13,207 bases of DNA, from contig SFPC01000076.1 in assembly GCA_004552195.1 (NCBI GenBank), positions 1 to 13,207 of the forward strand, given 5' to 3'. A program made the translations under genes and the position numbers. The notes beneath the pieces are model-generated. The model ran no database searches, was not told the origin of the DNA, and saw nothing but the letters and a program-made list of their open reading frames with translations. Below, one piece after another: positions 6,172 through 13,207 of the stretch; position 1 is the stretch's first letter; the number at the start of each line of letters is the position of its first letter. Source of the stretch: Bacteroidales bacterium (GTDB lineage Bacteria; Bacteroidota; Bacteroidia; Bacteroidales; Bacteroidaceae).

Positions 6172-9100
6172 ATGAAACAGTACAAGCTGGTAAACAACCT
6201 TTTGGGATGGATTACCTTTGCCATCGCGGCCTTCACCTACTGCATGACGGTGGAGCCGACGGCCAGTTTTTGGGATTGCCCTGAGTTCATCACCACGGCC
6301 TACAAGCTGGAGGTGGGTCATCCCCCCGGCGCACCGTTCTTTATGCTCACCGGCAATTTCTTCACACAGTTCACCGACGACCCCTCGAAGGTGGCTTTCT
6401 GCGTCAACATCATGTCGGCCCTGCTTTCGGCCCTCTGCATCCTGTTCCTGTTCTGGACCATCACCCATCTGGCGCGGATGTTGCTCATCGACGACGGCAA
6501 AGTGACCACGTGGACGCAGACGCTGCTCATCATGGGTTGCGGCCTGACGGGTGCGCTGGCCTACACGTGGAGTGACACCTTCTGGTTCTCGGCTGTCGAG
6601 GGTGAGGTGTACGCCTATTCCTCCATGTTCACCGCCCTGGTGTTCTGGCTCATCCTGAAATGGGAGGAACACGCCGACGAGCCGCACTCCGACCGCTGGT
6701 TAGTGCTCATTTTCTACCTCACGGGCCTCTCCATCGGCGTTCACCTACTCAACTTGCTCTGTCTGCCCGCCATCGCGCTGGTATATTATTATAAGCGTAA
6801 GCCCGATGCCAACCTGAAGGGCTCGTTGGTGGCACTGGCCATCTCCATGCTCCTCGTGGCCGCCGTGCTCTACGGCGTGGTGCCCGGCATCGTGAAGGTG
6901 GGCGGATGGTTTGAATGGTTCTTTGTGAACGACCTCGGCATGCCGTTCAACACGGGCGTTATCATTTACATCATTGTGCTGATTGCAGTGGTGTTAGCCG
7001 CCATTTGGAGCACCACTACGCACAATCGCAATCGTACCACGCTGCTTTACGGACTGAGCGTGGCGTTGCTCGGCATTCCCTTCATGGGCCACGGTGCTCT
7101 CTCTATCGTGCTGGGCCTTGTGGTGCTGGGCGTGCTGGGATTCGTGTTGCAGTTGAAGGACAAGAACGGCAACTACGTGCTGCGCAAGCGTTTCCTCAAC
7201 ACCTCGCTGCTGTGTATGCTGATGCTGATGATAGGCTACTCTTCGTATGCCGTCATCGTGATCCGCTCCACGCAGAATACGCCGATGGACCAGAACTCTC
7301 CGGAGGACATCTTCACCCTCGGCTCCTACATGAGCCGCGAACAATACGGTTCGTACCCCCTCTTCAAGGGCGAAGCTTATTGCTCGCAGGAACAGGCTTA
7401 TTCGGCCGGTGCCATTGAGTACAAACGCAGCATGCGTACGCAACGCCGCGAGAAGGCCGATGCCAACGAACCGGACCGCTACGAGGAAATTGAAGAAACA
7501 ACGGGCGTAAAGTACCCGGGCGGACTGACCATGCTCTTCCCGCGCATGTGGAGCGCAGGCCACGCCGGGAAGTATGAGCAATGGATGGGCAGCATCGACA
7601 TGAGACCCGTCGTCTTCACCACACCGGAGGGCTACGAAATGACCGGAGAAATGCCTACACAGTGGGAAAACCTGCGCTTCTTCCTGTCATATCAAGTGAA
7701 CTTCATGTACTGGCGTTACTTCATGTGGAACTTCGCCGGACGACAAAACGACCTGCAAAGCCAGGGCGAACTGGAACACGGCAACTGGATTACAGGCTTC
7801 TCTTTCATAGACAACGCGCTCTATGGCGACCAAAGCCTCCTGCCCCAGTCGCTGCGCGAGAACAAGGGGCACAACGTGTTCTACTGTCTGCCTTTGCTGC
7901 TGGGTCTTATCGGTCTATTCTGGCAAGCCTATCGTGGCGAGAAGGGCGTACGCCAGTTCTGGGTGGTGTTCTTCCTCTTCTTCATGACGGGCTTGGCCAT
8001 CGTGCTCTACCTGAACCAGACACCGAGCCAGCCGCGTGAACGCGACTATGCCTATGCCGGCTCATTCTATGCCTTTGCCATCTGGATTGGCCTCGGCGTG
8101 GCCGCCATTGCCAAGGGACTGGAGAAAATCCTGAAGCAGAAACCGGCCATCGCCGCCGCTCTGGCTTCGTTCATCGGTATCCTCGTGCCGCTGCAGATGG
8201 TGAGCCAGACGTGGGACGACCACGACCGTTCCGACCGCTTCGCCTGCCGCGACTTCGGCCTGAACTACCTGAACACGCTCCCCGCAAAGGGCAACCCCAT
8301 CATCTTTACCAACGGCGACAACGACACCTTCCCGCTTTGGTATAACCAGGAAGTGGAGGGCAACCGTACCGATGCCCGCGTGTGCAACCTGTCCTATCTG
8401 CAGACCGACTGGTACACAGACCAGATGCGCCGACCGGCCTACGACTCGCCGGCTCTGCCCATCACCTGGGAACGCTTCTACTACGTGGACAACGGCAAGC
8501 ACACTTACTACCCCATCAAGCCGGAAGGCAGAGAGGAACTCGACCGCATCAAAAAGGAAAACCCGAACGTGGACCCCTACGAGATGTCGTACATCATTGA
8601 CCACTACGCCAAGAAGGAACGCGGCGGTTACATCCCCACCGACTCGGTGGTTATCAGCGTGAACAAGCAGGCGGTCATCGAAAGCGGCATGTTCCTGCCC
8701 CTCGGACCGGAAAACATTCCCGACAAGATGGTCATCTCGCTCCGAAACGCCTACGAAAAACAAGGCGGACTCTATCGCTCGGACCTCATGATTTACGAAA
8801 TGCTGGCCCATGCCGACTGGAAACGCCCGATGTACATGAGCGTGACGCTGGGCGCAGGAAACTATGCCGGACTGGAGAACTACTTAGTGCTTGAAGGTTT
8901 GGCTTACCGCATCACGCCGTTCGACTTCGGCGGCATGGGCATGATTGACAGCGACACGATGTACCGCAACATGATGACGCGCTTCAAATACGGCGCAGTG
9001 AACACGCCGGGCATCTACCTCGACGAAACGGTGATGCGCATGTGCCAGACACACCGCCGGATGTTCCTCATGCTGGCCAACAGCCTGCTGCAAAAGGGCG

Positions 9101-9480
9101 AGAAGGACAAAGCCACCAAGGTGCTGCAAAAATGTTTGAAAGAACTGCCTTCCACTACCGTCCCCTACACGGATGACGACTCGCAGCTGGCTTCGCTCTT
9201 GGCCGAAGCGGGCAACAAAAAGGAGGCGGCCAAGGTGGCCAAAGCTGTGCTGGACTACAACTTCCAGTACCTGACATATCTCAACTCGCTGGGCTCGGAC
9301 CGCGTACAAACCTATATGCGCACTTGCTACTACTTAGTGACGAGTACCATCGAGGCTTCACATGCGCTGAGGTCGGTAAACGATCCGCAGGTTGCGCAAT
9401 ATGATAAACGCATAGAGCAGGCCGGACATACCGAAGCCTTCCAGTTGGGCCTTGAAGTATACCAGCAACAAATGCAATAA
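6172..9480 (+). CDS. DUF2723 / GT117-type membrane glycosyltransferase-like protein
   Basis: A 1102-residue protein whose first 240 residues are the DUF2723 domain, related to human TMEM260 and grouped with GT-C-fold protein O-mannosyltransferases. The family marks are clear: a first membrane helix at about 10-28; FWDCPEF at 33-39, with D35 and E38 as candidate acidic catalytic residues of the first periplasmic loop; GHPPGAPFF at 49-57; and SAVEGEVYAYS at 140-150. More membrane helices follow to about residue 375, with a further hydrophobic block near 565-680 (GHNVFYCLPLLLGLIGLFWQ; QTPSQPRERDYAYAGSFYAFAIWIG). The long soluble part after about 690 contains TNGDNDTFPLWYNQEVEG and ends with TPR-like helical pairs (LLQKGEKDKATKVLQKCLKELP; LLAEAGNKKEAAKVAKAVL). 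It probably adds a sugar to exported proteins from a lipid-linked donor (inference). Activity, donor and acceptor cannot be read from sequence. A strong terminator follows directly. Confidence 0.88.
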   Translation: MKQYKLVNNLLGWITFAIAAFTYCMTVEPTASFWDCPEFITTAYKLEVGHPPGAPFFMLTGNFFTQFTDDPSKVAFCVNIMSALLSALCILFLFWTITHLARMLLIDDGKVTTWTQTLLIMGCGLTGALAYTWSDTFWFSAVEGEVYAYSSMFTALVFWLILKWEEHADEPHSDRWLVLIFYLTGLSIGVHLLNLLCLPAIALVYYYKRKPDANLKGSLVALAISMLLVAAVLYGVVPGIVKVGGWFEWFFVNDLGMPFNTGVIIYIIVLIAVVLAAIWSTTTHNRNRTTLLYGLSVALLGIPFMGHGALSIVLGLVVLGVLGFVLQLKDKNGNYVLRKRFLNTSLLCMLMLMIGYSSYAVIVIRSTQNTPMDQNSPEDIFTLGSYMSREQYGSYPLFKGEAYCSQEQAYSAGAIEYKRSMRTQRREKADANEPDRYEEIEETTGVKYPGGLTMLFPRMWSAGHAGKYEQWMGSIDMRPVVFTTPEGYEMTGEMPTQWENLRFFLSYQVNFMYWRYFMWNFAGRQNDLQSQGELEHGNWITGFSFIDNALYGDQSLLPQSLRENKGHNVFYCLPLLLGLIGLFWQAYRGEKGVRQFWVVFFLFFMTGLAIVLYLNQTPSQPRERDYAYAGSFYAFAIWIGLGVAAIAKGLEKILKQKPAIAAALASFIGILVPLQMVSQTWDDHDRSDRFACRDFGLNYLNTLPAKGNPIIFTNGDNDTFPLWYNQEVEGNRTDARVCNLSYLQTDWYTDQMRRPAYDSPALPITWERFYYVDNGKHTYYPIKPEGREELDRIKKENPNVDPYEMSYIIDHYAKKERGGYIPTDSVVISVNKQAVIESGMFLPLGPENIPDKMVISLRNAYEKQGGLYRSDLMIYEMLAHADWKRPMYMSVTLGAGNYAGLENYLVLEGLAYRITPFDFGGMGMIDSDTMYRNMMTRFKYGAVNTPGIYLDETVMRMCQTHRRMFLMLANSLLQKGEKDKATKVLQKCLKELPSTTVPYTDDDSQLASLLAEAGNKKEAAKVAKAVLDYNFQYLTYLNSLGSDRVQTYMRTCYYLVTSTIEASHALRSVNDPQVAQYDKRIEQAGHTEAFQLGLEVYQQQMQ

Positions 9481-9496
9481 GCGCACAGATTAACAT

Positions 9497-9565
9497 GGGC
9501 GTAGCTGGGAAGCGTTTTTCACCCTCATCCCGGTGTGATTGAGCTTCCCGGCTACGCCCTTTTTT
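9497..9565 (+). terminator. Strong intrinsic terminator after the DUF2723 gene
   Basis: A 17-bp stem, left arm 9497-9513 and right arm 9543-9559, pairs throughout with one G-U wobble. It is topped by a 29-base loop that can form a small CACC/GGTG stem, and is followed at once by six T residues (9560-9565). It lies 17 bases after the stop codon at 9480. This is a textbook Rho-independent terminator and separates the 6172 gene from the deacetylase gene. Confidence 0.9.
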
Positions 9566-9681
9566 GATGATGAGTTCAAAACGTGGAGACGAAGAGTAAA
9601 GAACTCCTCTCCAGGCAACACCCGTGACAGGGCTGCCTCTCCATCATCTATTCTGTTCAATATATCCAAACACTTTATCCC
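9566..9681 (+). other. Structured leader ahead of the deacetylase gene
   Basis: 116 bases between the terminator and the GTG start. It contains nested complementary words: GATGATG near its start with CATCATC at 9643-9649, GAGTTC (9572-9577) with GAACTC (9601-9606), and CCC/GGG around GTGACA near 9621-9632. They may fold as a leader RNA. No -7 box of the TAnnTTTG type is clear here, so the promoter of the deacetylase gene is not located. Confidence 0.25.
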
Positions 9682-10293
9682 GTGATTATCGAACAACCTG
9701 CGAAGTTCCTCCGCTGGCTTTATCCCCACGCCTTGTGGCGCATGAATCCGGAGGAGCGCGCTGTTTACCTTACCTTTGACGACGGCCCGATCCCCGAGGT
9801 TACGCCTTGGGTGCTGGAGGTGTTGGCGCACTACGGCATCAAGGCCACCTTCTTCATGGTGGGCGACAACATACGTAAGCATCCCAAGGAATTTGAGATG
9901 GTAAAGGCACAGGGACACCGACTGGGTAACCACACCTTCAACCACATCGGCGGACTTCGGCACGGCATACGGTCGTATGTGCGCAACGTGGACAAGGCCA
10001 ACGAGTACCTGCACACAGACCTCTTCCGACCGCCACACGGCTGGATGAAGTGGGAACAGTATATCATAGTGAAGCAGCGTTACCGCGTGGTGATGTGGGA
10101 CCTCGTCACCCGCGACTATTCCACACGCCTCAATGGCCGCGACGTGCTGCTCAACGTGCGGCGCTATGCCCGCCCCGGCAGCATCATCACTTTCCACGAT
10201 TCGCTCAAAAGCCACGACAAACTGCTCTACGCCCTGCCCCGCGCTATCGAGTGGCTGCGCTCGCAAGGCTACGAGTTCAAAGTGTTTCCATAA
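9682..10293 (+). CDS. Polysaccharide deacetylase, NodB homology domain (carbohydrate esterase 4)
   Basis: A 203-residue protein that is almost entirely one NodB domain. All five CE4 motifs are present: TFDDG at 31-35 (catalytic base D33, metal ligand D34), HRLGNHTFNH with metal ligands H84 and H88, RPPHG at 116-120, MWDL at 138-141, and ITFHDS with H172. It should remove N-acetyl (or similar) groups from a glycan. The true substrate, whether peptidoglycan or another polysaccharide, is unknown. The start is GTG at 9682: the frame is closed by TGA at 9625-9627 and has no ATG between, and the IEQPAKFLRWLYP opening is typical of the Bacteroidota homologues; the next ATG would remove 20 residues. 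There is no signal peptide, only a short amphipathic N-terminus. It is isolated by the terminator upstream and a hairpin at its stop codon. Confidence 0.92.
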   Translation: MIIEQPAKFLRWLYPHALWRMNPEERAVYLTFDDGPIPEVTPWVLEVLAHYGIKATFFMVGDNIRKHPKEFEMVKAQGHRLGNHTFNHIGGLRHGIRSYVRNVDKANEYLHTDLFRPPHGWMKWEQYIIVKQRYRVVMWDLVTRDYSTRLNGRDVLLNVRRYARPGSIITFHDSLKSHDKLLYALPRAIEWLRSQGYEFKVFP

Positions 10294-10323
10294 GCTGAGT
10301 CGCGTTTTGCGCAACTCAGCTTA
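10291..10323 (+). terminator. Hairpin overlapping the deacetylase stop codon
   Basis: TAAGCTGAGT (10291-10300) and ACTCAGCTTA (10314-10323) form a perfect 10-bp stem, with a further CGC/GCG pair in the loop. The TAA stop codon is the first part of the stem. There is no T tract after it, so it is either a weak terminator, a 3'-end stabiliser, or part of the adjoining repeat element. Confidence 0.5.
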
Positions 10324-10510
10324 TGAGGTTATGAGGTTATGGTCGCTTCGCTCCCCAGGTTATAAAGTTACTGAGTAACTTGGTTATAAGGTTATGAGGT
10401 TATGAAGTTACTACTGTAACGCCTGAACATCGCCCGCTCAAATAGTAATATTATAACCTCATAACCTTATCTCTCATAACCTAATTTTTTATAACCTTAT
10501 CCTTTATCAT
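10321..10510. repeat. Second, degenerate copy of the GAGGTTAT palindromic element
   Basis: This region shares two exact modules with the 5817-6068 element: GGTTATGGTCGCTTCGCTCC at 10335-10354 and AGGTTATAAAGTTACT at 10357-10372, in the same order but without the three GAGGTTAT units between. AGTTACT/AGTAACT (10366-10380) is a tight dyad around one G. ATAAGGTTATGAGGTTAT (10386-10403) faces its exact reverse complement at 10453-10470 across 49 bases, and further ATAACCTTAT words run to about 10503. The right side lacks the GGAGCGAAGCGACC word, so the large palindrome is broken here. No gene is present. It sits between the deacetylase and barrel genes. Confidence 0.8.
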
Positions 10511-10572
10511 CTGTTGCACTTCCCCTTATTCATGCGTTATCAAATCACGATAACCCCAACAAACCTTTTTCT

Positions 10573-13109
10573 ATGAACAAGAAACTGCTTTTCGTCCTAC
10601 CGCTGATTACACTCTTGCCCATGCAGCTCCGGGCGCAACAGACCGACAGCCTCAGCACCGACACCATAGCCCGCCAGCTCGGCGAAGCCACCGCCACCAC
10701 CACTCGCCTCGTCTTCACCAACAAAAAAGACACCGTGGTCTACGACATGAACGCACTGCTTGCCACGCAGGGCGATATGCTCAACGATGTCATCAACAAA
10801 ATGCCGGGTCTGGAACTGCGCGACGGTGTGCTCTACTTCAAAGGCAAAAAGGTGGACCGCCTGATGGTGAACGGAACGGATTTCATGCGCGACGACACGA
10901 AAACGGCACTCGAACAGCTGCCGGCCTACATGGTGAAGACGGTGAAAGCCTATGAAAGTCTCACGGACCAGGCGAAAGTAACGGGCATTGACGACGGCCA
11001 GCGCGAACAGGTGGTCAACGTGGAACTGCGCAAAAACTACCTCAACGCCTGGGCCGGAAACGTGGACATGGGCTATGCCACCGATGACTACTACCGCGTG
11101 CGCGGCTTTGCCAACACCTTCAGCGCACTCTCCCGCATCAGCCCCTACACCGGCCTGACCAACACGGGCGAATACCAGTCGGTCGACAACAGCGGCGGCT
11201 GGGAGGACAACGGCTCTGGCAGCTCGCCTGGCAAAACCTCCTACAAACGTCCCGGCGCCACCTTCATGTTCAAGAACCGCGAGGAAGAGGAAGGTAAAGG
11301 GTTTGTGAAAATTGACGGCCACGCCACCTGGGACTACCGCAAGCACAACTCACGGCAGCCAGGATTTCCCTGACGTGGAAGCCCACCGTCACGACACACC
11401 TGGAGTTTCGTCCCTGGTTCTCACACACCTCCACCCGAGGGCGCAAGGCCCAGGCCACGGGACAGTGGAACGCCAACGTGTTCTCCCTCGCCAATGACCC
11501 CATCGGCCTGCTCCGCCAAAGCGGTGCCGAAGGGTGGCCAGCAGGGGAGGCCGTCACACTCTGGCAGGCGGAAACTGCCTCCACCCTCTCCTCCAACGCT
11601 TATTATCACACCTTCTTCCTGACCCAACGGCTCACCGAAAACAACTGGCGCATCTCCATCAACCACCTACTTAACGACCAGCACAACGACACACAGGCCC
11701 ACGCGCTCAACGGCTACCGCTATTTCCAACCCTCCGCCACGCCGCAGCCCACCATCCTCAACCGCTACAACGAGAAGGAATCCTCTGTCCGTGAACAGCA
11801 AGTATCCGCCGACCTCAACATTCCCCTGCCCGTGCTGCAGACGCTGCGCCTGAGCTACAGTTTCGCCAACTCGCGAAGACAGTCCGACGCGCAGGGCTTC
11901 CTGCTTGACAGGATGGGCGGCGTGTTTGCCGACTACGACAGCTACCTGGCGCACTACGGCACCCTGCCCACGGAGGAGGACTGGCGGATGCTGGCCCGCG
12001 AGGCGGAAACGACGGTGAATTCGCTGAAAAAAACGCATAGGCACAAGGCCGAAGGCTACCTGCAATACAAGTCGAAGCACCTCTACGCCTCGGTGCGCAG
12101 CACGTGGAATTTCTGCTATGACTTCATGGATTACCGCAAGGGCGACTACGAACCGCAAATCCTCTCGCGCCACGCCACGGACTACCGCCTCTTTGCCCAG
12201 CTGCGCTACGAAACGGACTCCATGGGCAATTTCGACCTGCAATACAGCTATTCCACACAGCCGCAGCAGCTTGACCTGCAAATCAACATTCCCGACCTCT
12301 CTGACCCGCTCCACGTGCAGCTCGCCGCCGGCCATCTGCCCCGCCTTGAGCAGCAGAGCGTGGGCATCTTCTACACGGGAAACCTGAAGAACGGCAAAAT
12401 GTTCTCCATTGACCTCAACTGGAACCAATGGCTGGGCCATACGGTGTCGCGCTCCACCTACGACCCCGTCACCGGCATCACCACCACCCGGCTCACCACC
12501 GTCAATGGCCGCTGGAACGGCACGGCCCGCGTGTACTTCGGCATGCCGCTCGACAAGCAGCAGCAGTTCAACTGGTCCGTCAGTGTATCTTACGACTACA
12601 TGCACGAGCCCAACTTTGCTCAGACCACGGCGGGTGAACCTTTCCGCTACACCAACCATCAGCACCTGCTCTACACCAAAACCACGCTTCAAGCCCGCAC
12701 CGGCCAGTTCTTCGGCACTTTCAACTACTACAATGTGCTCATCCGGCAACGCAGCCCCTTAGTCTCCGCCACCTCCACCGGCAAAACGTCACACCATTTT
12801 CTCACCTCGCTGCAATATACCTTCCCGGGCGATTGGGAAATAAAATCCTCGGTCGAAGCGAACTACCAATATGCCTTAGCCTCGGCCAACTACACCCCCT
12901 GGCGCACCATCTGGACAGCCTCGGTGGCCAAGCGGCTGCTGCCAGGCAAACAGCTCACCCTGAAGCTCGAAGCCTCAGACATTCTCAACCAGCGCAGCCG
13001 TTCCTACGCCTGGGCCCGTGCCGAATACACCAGCAACAACTGGTATAACTGTGTGCAACGCTTCGTGATGTTCCACGTCATTTACCATTTCAATACCAAA
13101 AAGAAATAA
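10573..13109 (+). pseudogene. Outer membrane beta-barrel protein (TonB-receptor-like, OMP_b-brl_3 type), frameshifted
   Basis: Two frames together encode about 845 residues. The first (ATG 10573 to stop 11373) has a signal peptide, MNKKLLFVLPLITLLPMQLRA with likely cleavage before QQ. A plug-like domain follows at about 35-154 (KKDTVVYDMNALL, MLNDVINKMPGLELRDGVLYFKGKKVDRLMVNGTDF, ALEQLPAYMVKTVKAYES, QVVNVELRK), and then the first barrel strands. The second is open from about 11315 in the -1 frame; barrel sequence is clear from LTWKPTVTTHLEFRPWFSHTS (about 11360) and runs to the final aromatic strand RFVMFHVIYHFNTKKK and the stop at 13109. It lacks the carboxypeptidase-regulatory-like domain that often precedes the plug in this family. 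The role is transport or binding at the outer membrane; no SusD partner is in view. A one-base loss near 11335-11372 explains the break, though the linker there seems shorter than usual, so a larger out-of-frame deletion is possible. As written, the product is a plug without a barrel. Confidence 0.85.
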
Positions 13110-13207
13110 GGGTGGTTCTAAAAATTCTGATTTATATATTCTGATATTCTGATGGTTGCTTTGCACCCTCTCGAAAGCGTCTTTTTGTAAGTAGGTTCAG
13201 TCACATA
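13110..13207. other. Intergenic tail with ATTCTGAT word repeat
   Basis: No gene is visible in the last 98 bases. ATTCTGAT occurs three times (13124-13131, 13138-13145, 13146-13153), the last two directly in tandem. GGTTGCTTTGCACC just after it resembles a degenerate -7 box but does not fit TAnnTTTG well. It may lead to a gene beyond the window. Confidence 0.5.

Noticed and set aside
9490..10314. Minus-strand open frame of 274 codons over the deacetylase
   Set aside because: The plus-strand gene has all five CE4 motifs. The minus frame runs through the terminator hairpin and has no family character.
10500..10572. Promoter immediately before the barrel gene
   Set aside because: No TAnnTTTG box with a TTTG/TTG partner at the right spacing could be found; the promoter may lie inside or before the repeat element.
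11667..12749. Long minus-strand open frame (360 codons) opposite the barrel gene
   Set aside because: It is an antisense shadow of a GC-rich coding region. Its translation is low-complexity, rich in V, G, R and H, with no membrane, signal or domain pattern, while the plus strand has clear barrel sequence.

Overview
The window looks like chromosomal DNA from a member of the Bacteroidota, most likely Bacteroidales and plausibly a Prevotella-like lineage (inference). The evidence is: two copies of a TAACTTTGC -7-type promoter box ahead of genes; starts without clear Shine-Dalgarno sequences; fairly GC-rich genes separated by AT-rich intergenic DNA; and typical Bacteroidota families (a fused SpmA/SpmB membrane protein, a large DUF2723/GT117-type membrane protein, an OMP_b-brl_3-type outer membrane barrel and a small Bacteroidales HTH protein). 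No rRNA, tRNA, CRISPR array, phage gene or transposase is visible.

Layout: 1-282 is non-coding with two hairpins. 283-504 (-) is a small HTH protein, divergent from the SpmAB-type gene (847-2076). A same-strand run follows with short gaps: a polysaccharide flippase carrying a frameshift (2120-3636), an M16 zinc peptidase (3641-4873) and the queuosine enzyme QueG (4881-5804). The gap 5805-6171 holds a near-perfect long palindrome (69-bp arms) made of GAGGTTAT-type words. Then come the DUF2723/GT117 protein (6172-9480), a strong intrinsic terminator (9497-9565), a NodB-family polysaccharide deacetylase (9682-10293, GTG start), a second degenerate element of the same repeat family (10321-10510) and an outer-membrane beta-barrel gene with a frameshift (10573-13109). 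The last 98 bases are non-coding and carry an ATTCTGAT word repeat.

The common thread is the cell envelope: a lipid-linked glycan flippase, a GT-C-type membrane glycosyltransferase candidate, a polysaccharide deacetylase and an outer membrane barrel. Mixed in are housekeeping genes (queuosine in tRNA, an M16 peptidase). I see no clear new multi-gene system. The observations most worth a second look are the paired GAGGTTAT palindromic elements, which behave like a non-autonomous repeat family, and the two same-direction frameshifts in envelope genes. Those are either real lesions or base-loss errors in the assembly.
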